Source of the DNA: Cytophagales bacterium | Lineage (GTDB): Bacteria > Bacteroidota > Bacteroidia > Cytophagales > Spirosomataceae | NCBI GenBank assembly: GCA_013298215.1 | Contig: JAAFKE010000016.1 | Location: 1-64,000, forward strand | DNA: 64,000 nt | Reading direction: 5' to 3' | Shown: positions 16,929-23,538 of the stretch, one piece after another | How the letters are laid out: each line of letters begins with the position of its first letter | Numbering within the stretch: the stretch's first letter is position 1 | Translations under genes and position numbers: made by a program | Notes under the pieces: model-generated | The model's database searches: none | The model's input: only the letters and a program-made list of their open reading frames with translations | What the model was told of the DNA's origin: nothing

Positions 16929-18560
16929 ATGAGCGAAGACCAAAAAAGAGTATTAGAAACCCAACTTTGGAACGTTGCCAACACGCTGCGCGGCAAAATG
17001 AACGCCGACGAGTTCAGAGACTACATTCTCGGGTTTATTTTCTACAAGTATTTGAGCGAGAAAATGGAAATGTTTGCCGACGGAATTTTGAAGCAAGACA
17101 AAATAAAGTTTCGCGACGTAAACCCAACCATAGAAGACAGCCAAGATTACCTCGATGCCATTCAGGAAGAAGCCCTCGGAAAATTGGGCTATTTCTTGAA
17201 ACCCGAAGAACTGTTTGCCGAGGTTTCTAAAAGAGGAAACGGAAACGGGGACGAAATAGATTTGTTTGGCGCGTCAGATGGTGGCGGCGGCCGAACCAAT
17301 TTCATCATCGAAGACCTTCAAAAAATACTTACCAACATTCAGTTGAGTACGATGGGTACGGAGAGCGAGGAGGATTTTGACAACCTCTTTGAAGACATGG
17401 ACTTGAACAGTACCAAACTGGGCAAAAACCCCGAGGCCAGAAACGAGATTATTGCAAAGGTGCTGGCGCACCTCGACAAAATAGATTTTAAGCTCCACGA
17501 CACCGAGCTCGACGTATTGGGCGATGCCTACGAGTACTTGATTGGGCAGTTTGCGAGTGGCGCGGGCAAAAAAGCGGGCGAGTTTTACACCCCGCAAGAA
17601 GTTAGTAAGATATTGGCCAAAATTGTAACCACGGGCAAGCAAAAACTACGGTCGGTCTATGACCCAACCTGTGGCTCGGGGTCGCTGCTGCTGCGGGTGG
17701 CCAAAGAAGTAAAAGAACAGTCTGGTGGGTCGGTGAATGATTTTTACGGCCAAGAAATGAACCGCACCACCTACAACTTGGCCCGCATGAACATGATTTT
17801 GCACGGGGTGCACTACCGCCAATTTGACATCAAACAAGAAGACACCCTCGAACGCCCGCAGCACGTTGGCAAAACTTTTGAGGCCATTGTGGCCAATCCG
17901 CCGTTTTCGGCGCAGTGGAGCGCCAGCCCGTTGTTTATGAGCGACGACCGTTTTAGCCAGTACGGTCGGCTTGCCCCGAGCAGCAAAGCCGACTTTGCTT
18001 TTGTGCAGCACATGATACACCACCTGGCCGAAAACGGCACGATGGCGTTGGTGTTACCCCACGGCGCGTTGTTTAGGGGCGGAGCCGAGCAACAAATCAG
18101 AACCTACTTGATCGAAAACCGCAACTATTTAGATGCCGTCATTGGCCTGCCCGCCAATATTTTCTACGGCACGAGCATTCCTACTTGCATTTTGGTGTTT
18201 AAAAAATGCCGCGAAAACCCCGACGAGGTGCTGTTTATTGATGCCAGCCAACACTACGAAAAAGTGAAAACGCAGAACATTTTGCGTGCCGAACACATCG
18301 ACAAAATAATTGATGCCTACCGCAACCGCACCGAAACGCCCAAATATAGCCGCAGGGTGGCTCTGCGTGGCAACAACAGCATTGCTGCAAACGACTACAA
18401 CCTCAACATTCCGAGGTACGTGGACACTTTTGAGGCCGAAGAAAGCATAGACATTGAGGGCATTGCCCAAAAAATAAAAGCCTTAGATGCTCAAATGCGC
18501 GACACCGACCAAACCATTGCCGCTTTTTGTGCAGAGTTGAACATTGAAACGCCTTTTTAG
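16929..18560 (+). CDS. hsdM: Type I restriction-modification DNA methyltransferase subunit HsdM
   Basis: N6-adenine methyltransferase of 543 residues. An N-terminal HsdM helical domain (about 1-145, starting LETQLWNVANTLRGKMNADE) is followed by the catalytic domain with SAM motif I DPTCGSGSLLL from residue 245 and catalytic motif IV NPPF at 323-326. It would pair with HsdS and HsdR encoded further downstream. The final residues NIETPF end in a 17-bp DNA segment that recurs after the next gene. This is the first gene of the island and has its own promoter. Confidence 0.96.
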   Translation: MSEDQKRVLETQLWNVANTLRGKMNADEFRDYILGFIFYKYLSEKMEMFADGILKQDKIKFRDVNPTIEDSQDYLDAIQEEALGKLGYFLKPEELFAEVSKRGNGNGDEIDLFGASDGGGGRTNFIIEDLQKILTNIQLSTMGTESEEDFDNLFEDMDLNSTKLGKNPEARNEIIAKVLAHLDKIDFKLHDTELDVLGDAYEYLIGQFASGAGKKAGEFYTPQEVSKILAKIVTTGKQKLRSVYDPTCGSGSLLLRVAKEVKEQSGGSVNDFYGQEMNRTTYNLARMNMILHGVHYRQFDIKQEDTLERPQHVGKTFEAIVANPPFSAQWSASPLFMSDDRFSQYGRLAPSSKADFAFVQHMIHHLAENGTMALVLPHGALFRGGAEQQIRTYLIENRNYLDAVIGLPANIFYGTSIPTCILVFKKCRENPDEVLFIDASQHYEKVKTQNILRAEHIDKIIDAYRNRTETPKYSRRVALRGNNSIAANDYNLNIPRYVDTFEAEESIDIEGIAQKIKALDAQMRDTDQTIAAFCAELNIETPF

Positions 18561-19687
18561 GGTATCACCTTCCTGACGTTAGGAAGATGAATTGTAGTAA
18601 ATATTGAGATAAAATAACGACAATGGAATTGCAAAATAACATATATCACGACATTCAGTCGCTCATAGCAACGGCTCGAAACAGCATTGTTAGATCAGTA
18701 AACTGGGCAATGGTTACTGCGTATTGGGAAATTGGAAAACGAATAGCCGAAGAAGAACAAAACGGAGCCGAAAGAGCTCAATATGGTAGTTATTTGATCA
18801 AAAATTTGGCAATACAACTCACCAACGAATTTGGTAAAGGGTTCGATGACAGAGAATTACGAAAGATGCGACAGTTTTATTTTACATTTCCAATTCGGGA
18901 CGCACTGCGCCCCGAATTGAGCTGGTCGCATTACCGTTTGTTGATGAAAATAGAAAACAAGGAAGCCAGATTTTTTTACTTATCCGAGTCTATTGAAAGT
19001 GCTTGGAGTACCCGACAACTTGACAGGCAAATAAATGCTGCCTATTACGAAAGATTCATTATCAGTAAAAATAAAAATGTACTCAAAAAAGATGCCAACG
19101 CTGTTATAGAAAACCTACCTGCGAACGAATTTTTGAAAGACCCCTTTGTACTGGAGTTTTTGGACATCAAAGCAGAAAATTATTTGGAACAAGATTTGGA
19201 AAATGCAATCTTAAACAACCTTCAAAACTTTATATTAGAGCTGGGAAAAGGATTCTCGTTTGTAGCACGCCAGCAACGAATCACTACCGACGCTGGCAAA
19301 CATTACAAAATTGATTTGGTATTTTACAATTATTTATTGAAATGCTTTGTGTTGATAGACCTCAAAATAGGTACGCTCACGCCACAAGACGTGGGGCAGA
19401 TGGATATGTATGTGCGGCTGTACGAACAACAAAAAAAACCAGTTGGCGACAATCCTACCTTGGGTATTATTCTTTGTTCGGAGCGGGACGATACGGTTGT
19501 GAAATTTTCGGTATTGAACGGAAGCGAGCAGCTTTTTGCCAGTCAATACCAACTGTATTTACCATCACAAACTCAACTTAAAGACTGGGTGAACCAACAA
19601 AGGCTTTTTTTGGCACTTAAGAATGAAAATTGAGCATGAAAAAGAATACAACAAAAAATAAAACCTTTGGCATTGAAACGCCTTTTT
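18542..19687 (+). repeat. 17-bp direct repeats flanking the DUF1016 gene
   Basis: CATTGAAACGCCTTTTT occurs at 18542-18558 (the last codons of hsdM) and again at 19671-19687. The second copy also encodes IETPF followed by a stop, in an open frame from ATG 19636 that has no other similarity to HsdM. The pair brackets the DUF1016 gene. This looks like a footprint of gene insertion or recombination at the hsdM 3' end. Confidence 0.7.
18623..19633 (+). CDS. DUF1016/YhcG-like PD-(D/E)XK nuclease-domain protein
   Basis: A 336-residue protein with the DUF1016 N-terminal domain (about 8-150: VNWAMVTAYWEIGKRI, LSWSHYRLLMKI) and a C-terminal PD-(D/E)XK nuclease-like domain. The putative active site is D231 in KIDLVFYN and D246-L-K248 in LIDLKIG. 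These proteins occur commonly next to type I restriction genes, and a nuclease role in defence or recombination is proposed for the family. It uses more A/T-rich codons than hsdM, which suggests separate acquisition. A truncated paralogue is encoded at 20799. Confidence 0.9.
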   Translation: MELQNNIYHDIQSLIATARNSIVRSVNWAMVTAYWEIGKRIAEEEQNGAERAQYGSYLIKNLAIQLTNEFGKGFDDRELRKMRQFYFTFPIRDALRPELSWSHYRLLMKIENKEARFFYLSESIESAWSTRQLDRQINAAYYERFIISKNKNVLKKDANAVIENLPANEFLKDPFVLEFLDIKAENYLEQDLENAILNNLQNFILELGKGFSFVARQQRITTDAGKHYKIDLVFYNYLLKCFVLIDLKIGTLTPQDVGQMDMYVRLYEQQKKPVGDNPTLGIILCSERDDTVVKFSVLNGSEQLFASQYQLYLPSQTQLKDWVNQQRLFLALKNEN

Positions 19688-19701
19688 GAAACAATAGACC
19701 A

Positions 19702-20220
19702 ATGAAATATCCAAGAAAACTGTCGTCGGGGGCTAACAATACGGTCATCGTGCTTTCAGATACCGAGGTGGCCAAACTATTTACCGAAGATACGCGCTCT
19801 GACATTGGCTCGGAAGCCAAGAAAATGAAGTACGCCAATGCGGTCAATGGGTTGATGGTCAAGTTTGTTCGGTTGGAATACAACGACGATTTGGCGGCTG
19901 AAATGCTCGTGATGGAGCGACTGAAACCGTTTGATTTTCGGGCTTACGAAGTCGAAATACGGACTTTGTGGTACTCCGTTTTTGAAGACGAATTGACGGC
20001 TTTGCACCAGGCGGGTTTTGTGCACCGCGACCTCAAACGCCCTTCTAACATCGGCGGGGCGGCCTTTGATAATATCCTTTTGACCGAACAAGGCTTGCGC
20101 CTCATTGATGCGGGTATTTCGGCTTTGCGGGAGGAGGTGAACCAAAAAATATTTGATAAATACCTTGAAATAGAGCAAAACGAGATGCTTTTGTTTAAAG
20201 ATTACTTTTTGAATCGGTAG
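19702..20220 (+). CDS. Compact protein-kinase-like protein
   Basis: Only 172 residues, yet it carries most kinase landmarks: a nucleotide loop SSGANNTVI (8-16), the probable ATP Lys25 in EVAKLF, the helix-C Glu38, the catalytic loop HRDLKRPSN (108-116, Asp110 and Asn116) and LIDAG with Asp136 in place of DFG. Most of the usual C-lobe is missing, so it is either a minimal kinase or a degenerate one. It is in the type I locus, between the two DUF1016 genes, and starts 14 bp after the duplicated hsdM tail. The substrate is unknown. Confidence 0.7.
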   Translation: MKYPRKLSSGANNTVIVLSDTEVAKLFTEDTRSDIGSEAKKMKYANAVNGLMVKFVRLEYNDDLAAEMLVMERLKPFDFRAYEVEIRTLWYSVFEDELTALHQAGFVHRDLKRPSNIGGAAFDNILLTEQGLRLIDAGISALREEVNQKIFDKYLEIEQNEMLLFKDYFLNR

Positions 20221-20251
20221 TAGGATTTTACTCATGGCATGACTGACAATG

Positions 20252-20798
20252 TGTCTGAACTATGATTTTGAATGATTCTTTTGATTTTTATGAAACGGTT
20301 AATCAAATACAAGTAATTTTAGGAATGCATTCCAAAACCAATTGAATCAAAAAAATCACAGTTAGGACAAATGATAAACCAACAATACAAATATTCTGAA
20401 TTGACTTCTAAAATTATTGGTTGTGCAATGACGGTTCATAAAGCACTGGGCAATGGTTTCCAAGAGGTGATTTACCAGAGAGCGTTAGAAATCGAAATGA
20501 GTTTAGTTGGAATCGGATTTAATAGAGAATTTGAGATGCCTATATTTTACAGAGAACAACAGATTGGCACAAGAAGAGTTGATTTTTTGGTAGAAGGTTT
20601 AATTTCTGTGGAACTAAAAGCCGTAATAAAATTGGAAGATGTCCACTTTGCACAAGCAATCAACTATTTAGAAGCCTATAATTTAGAAATAGGGTTATTG
20701 ATAAATTTTGGAGAAACAAGTTTGAACTTTAAAAGACTGACAAATAAGAAATTCAAATCAGTGTAATCAAATTAATCAAAAAAATCATAGTTCAGACA
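20252..20798 (+). mobile_element. Inverted-repeat cassette carrying a GxxExxY gene
   Basis: TGTCTGAACTATGATTTT at 20252-20269 is the reverse complement of the right end (AAAATCATAGTTCAGACA, 20781-20798). A third, slightly diverged copy of the right-end sequence lies at 20345-20369, directly before the gene start, so the left side alone can fold into a hairpin. The cassette encloses only the GxxExxY gene. It encodes no transposase, so any movement would be in trans. Its right end abuts the truncated DUF1016 gene. Confidence 0.7.
20371..20766 (+). CDS. GxxExxY family protein (PD-(D/E)XK-like)
   Basis: A 131-residue protein with the family signature G29-x-x-E32-x-x-Y35 (GFQEVIY). The segments RRVDFLVEG and VELKAV carry the D and E-x-K of a PD-(D/E)XK nuclease fold. 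The family is widespread and often found in multiple dispersed copies in Bacteroidota; its function is not established. It is A/T-rich against its neighbours and lies wholly within the inverted-repeat cassette, so it is probably an autonomous passenger and not part of the restriction system. Confidence 0.9.
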   Translation: MINQQYKYSELTSKIIGCAMTVHKALGNGFQEVIYQRALEIEMSLVGIGFNREFEMPIFYREQQIGTRRVDFLVEGLISVELKAVIKLEDVHFAQAINYLEAYNLEIGLLINFGETSLNFKRLTNKKFKSV

Positions 20799-21545
20799 TT
20801 GACGTTTGCAATTTCCGAAACAGCGTCTCGGAAATTACAAACGCCTGAATTTCAGCTAAGTTGGTCGCATTATTTGATGCTGATGGGCATAAAAGAGTTG
20901 GACGAGCGGAGGTTTTACGAAATTGAGTCTGTTGAAAACAATTGGAGTTTGAGGGAGCTAAAACGACAATACAACGCGGGCTTGTACCTGCGCTTGGCAC
21001 TCAGCCGAGACAAGGCAGCAATAAAACAACTGGCCGAAAAAGGACAAATTATTGAGAAAACCAGCGACATCATAAAAGACCCCTACATTTTGGAGTTTTT
21101 GCAATTGGAGACCCAGCACCAGTATTCTGAAAATGATTTAGAGACGGCTTTGGTGGACAAACTCGAGCATTTTTTGTTGGAACTCGGCAAGGGTTTTACG
21201 TTTGTGGCCCGCCAAAAAAGAATTACTTTCGACGAAAAGCATTTTTATATTGACTTGGTGTTCTATAACCGCTTGCTGGCGTGTTTTGTGCTGATTGATT
21301 TGAAAATTGGCGAACTACACCACCAAGACCTCGGCCAAATGCAAATGTATGTGAACTATTACGACCGTTTTACGAAATTAGAAACCGAAAACAAAACCAT
21401 TGGCATTATCCTTTGCCAAAAAAAGAGTGATCTGGTGGTAGAAATAACATTGCCCGAAAACAACGACCAAATATTTGCGAGCCGCTACCAAACCGTGCTG
21501 CCAAGCAACGAGCAACTGCGCCAACTCCTCATCCAAACCCCCTAA
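20799..21545 (+). pseudogene. N-terminally truncated DUF1016 nuclease paralogue
   Basis: The 248-residue frame (TTG start at 20799) matches the DUF1016 protein at 18623 from its LSWSHY segment to its end, including IDLVFYN and LIDLKIG, but lacks the first ~100 residues of the N-terminal domain. The truncation point is exactly the right end of the GxxExxY cassette. No matching N-terminal fragment is left on the other side. The nuclease part is intact, so a shortened product may still be made. A 15-bp imperfect inverted repeat (20804-20818 and 20828-20842) at its start may hinder translation. It ends 3 bp before hsdS. Confidence 0.7.
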
Positions 21546-21548
21546 ACC

Positions 21549-22766
21549 ATGAACAAACAAAACAACGTACCCGCCCTCCGTTTTCCCGAATTTACGGGTG
21601 AATGGGAAATGAAAAAATTGGGGGAAGTGGCGGACAAAATTAATAGTGGAAAAACCCCGTTAGGAGGTGAAAGTGTTTATACCGAAAGCGGTATCGTTTT
21701 TATCAGAAGCCAAAATGTTACAGATGACAAATTAGATTTAAGCAATCTAACTTTTATTCCAGAAAAAATAAACGGTGGAATGAAAAACAGTATTGTGAAG
21801 GCGAACGATATTCTGCTAAATATTACAGGCGCATCTTTGGGAAGAAGTTGCGTTGTTCCAAATGAATTTAAGACTGGAAATGTGAATCAACACGTTTGTA
21901 TTATCCGTTTGAACTCAGAGAATAATCCTAGATTTATCCAGCCAATATTTTCATCTTCAAAAGGTCAAAATATTTTTGAAAGTTTACAAACAGGAAGCGG
22001 TAGAGAAGGTTTAAATTTTGAGAGTATCAAAAAAATGGAACTCTCCTTCCCCACCCTCCCCGAGCAGACCAAGATTGCCAATTTTTTGACGGCGGTTGAT
22101 GAAAAACTGCAAGGTCTCAAAAAGAAAAAGGCATTGTTGGAGGTCTATAAAAAAGGGGTCATGCAGCGGTTGTTTTCGCAAGCATTGCGGTTTAAAGATG
22201 AAAATGGAAAGGCGTTTGCGGAGTGGGAGGTTAGGAACGGGAACGAAATTTTTGAAAGTATTTCTAACAAAGAACATAACTCTGACCTACCGATATTAGC
22301 AATTTCTCAAGAGTTTGGTGCAGTACCAAGAGAAATGATAAACTATCAAATCTCTGTAACTGATAAAAGTGTTGAAAGCTATAAAGTTGTTGATGTCGGA
22401 GATTTTATTATCAGTCTTAGGTCTTTTCAAGGAGGAATTGAATACTCAAATTATAAAGGAATATGCAGTCCAGCTTATGTCATATTGCGAAATATCGTTT
22501 CAATAAATCATATCTTCTTCAAATATTATTTAAAGACAGATTTGTATATTCAACGATTATGTGAAAAATTGGAGGGAATAAGGGACGGTAAAATGATAAG
22601 TTATAAATACTTTTCAGAGATTAAATTACCGTATCCCACCCTTGCCGAGCAGGTCAAGATTGCCAATTTTCTATCGGCGATTGATGACAAAATAAACCAG
22701 ACCGATATACAAATCCAAAAAACCGAACAATGGAAACGGGGATTGTTGCAAAAAATGTTCCCGTAG
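21549..22766 (+). CDS. hsdS: Type I restriction-modification specificity subunit HsdS
   Basis: Target-recognition subunit of 405 residues with two target recognition domains (about 15-165 and 225-375), each followed by a conserved helical spacer. The spacers repeat the pattern PTL-x-EQ-x-KIANFL-x-A-x-D, and the DNA encoding them is nearly identical over about 50 bp (22050-22102 and 22635-22687), a route for domain exchange. The recognition domains are A/T-rich against the rest, as usual for swapped hsdS modules. The stop codon is immediately followed by the first REP. Confidence 0.94.
   Translation: MNKQNNVPALRFPEFTGEWEMKKLGEVADKINSGKTPLGGESVYTESGIVFIRSQNVTDDKLDLSNLTFIPEKINGGMKNSIVKANDILLNITGASLGRSCVVPNEFKTGNVNQHVCIIRLNSENNPRFIQPIFSSSKGQNIFESLQTGSGREGLNFESIKKMELSFPTLPEQTKIANFLTAVDEKLQGLKKKKALLEVYKKGVMQRLFSQALRFKDENGKAFAEWEVRNGNEIFESISNKEHNSDLPILAISQEFGAVPREMINYQISVTDKSVESYKVVDVGDFIISLRSFQGGIEYSNYKGICSPAYVILRNIVSINHIFFKYYLKTDLYIQRLCEKLEGIRDGKMISYKYFSEIKLPYPTLAEQVKIANFLSAIDDKINQTDIQIQKTEQWKRGLLQKMFP
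22050..22687 (+). repeat. Internal direct repeats in hsdS spacer regions
   Basis: Two copies of about 53 bp at 22050-22102 and 22635-22687, encoding PTLPEQTKIANFLTAVDE and PTLAEQVKIANFLSAIDD, differ at few positions. They flank the second recognition domain. Confidence 0.7.
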
Positions 22767-22984
22767 GGGCCAGCCCTCGTGGCTGCCCCTGTGATGATTG
22801 TGATGAAAACAACAATAAAAGGGCAACCACAAGGGATTGCCCCGACGGGGACGACGACAACAACCGCGTAAGGGCCGCCCTCGTGGCTGCCCAAAAACAA
22901 CGATGAACAAAAACAAAAACAACAATAAAACAACAACAACAACAACGATGACAACGATAACAGGGCGACCACAAGGGTCGCCCC
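22766..22984. repeat. Array of four REP palindromes upstream of RAYT
   Basis: Four G/C-rich imperfect palindromes at 22766-22789, 22821-22843, 22872-22892 and 22963-22984 share the cores CCCTCGTGGCTGCCC or its inverse form GGGC-r-ACCACAAGGG. They alternate in orientation (forward, inverse, forward, inverse), forming two REP pairs (BIME-like), separated by AAC-rich low-complexity DNA. The last ends 32 bp before the RAYT start. REPs paired with a RAYT are the expected substrate of that enzyme family. Confidence 0.85.
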
Positions 22985-23016
22985 GACGTGACGAAAAATA
23001 ACCATACTTCTTTAAA

Positions 23017-23538
23017 ATGAATCAATACGACCCAAATATTCACCACCGACGCTCCATCAGGCTGAAAGGATACGACTATGCCCAGGAAGGACTCTATTTT
23101 ATAACAATGTGCGTACAGCATCGGGTATCTTTGTTCGGCCACATTGCCAAACCCCAAAACAATGCCGATGCCCAAATGACCTTGAATGAGGCGGGTAAGA
23201 TGATCGAAACCGAATGGCTGAATCTGAAAAATCGGTACCCAAACATCGAACTGCACGAGTTTGTGATAATGCCCAATCATTTTCACGGAATTTTAGAGAT
23301 TGTCGATGTTGGGGAGACTGTCGGCAACATGATGGGCGCGTTCAAATCCATTACCACCGTAGAATATATTCGTGGCGTAAAAAACGGGGGCTGGCAAACG
23401 TTCAACGGTAAATTGTGGCAGCGAGATTATTACGAACACATTATTCGGGACGAACGCGCCTACGAAAACATCTCAAATTACATCATAAACAATCCCACAA
23501 AGTGGGCAGCAGACACATTTTATGGCCAAGCAATCTGA
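23017..23538 (+). CDS. REP-associated tyrosine transposase (RAYT, Y1/HUH family)
   Basis: A 173-residue Y1 transposase related to IS200. The HUH metal motif is HFH (H88, H90) in MPNHFHGI, and the catalytic Tyr is Y138 or Y139 in RDYYEHIIR. These single-strand nucleases cleave REP sequences, four of which lie just upstream. Unusually, its last 17 bp overlap the start of hsdR, so the RAYT unit is embedded between hsdS and hsdR and its translation is linked to that of hsdR. Confidence 0.93.
   Translation: MNQYDPNIHHRRSIRLKGYDYAQEGLYFITMCVQHRVSLFGHIAKPQNNADAQMTLNEAGKMIETEWLNLKNRYPNIELHEFVIMPNHFHGILEIVDVGETVGNMMGAFKSITTVEYIRGVKNGGWQTFNGKLWQRDYYEHIIRDERAYENISNYIINNPTKWAADTFYGQAI

Noticed and set aside
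18561-18622. Hairpin CTTCCT/AGGAAG after hsdM as a terminator
   Set aside because: It has a 6-bp stem without a T run, and the following gene has the same direction.
22893-22962. CRISPR-like repeat pattern
   Set aside because: The AAC-rich stretches and REP units are not equal-length repeats with unique spacers, and there are no cas genes.
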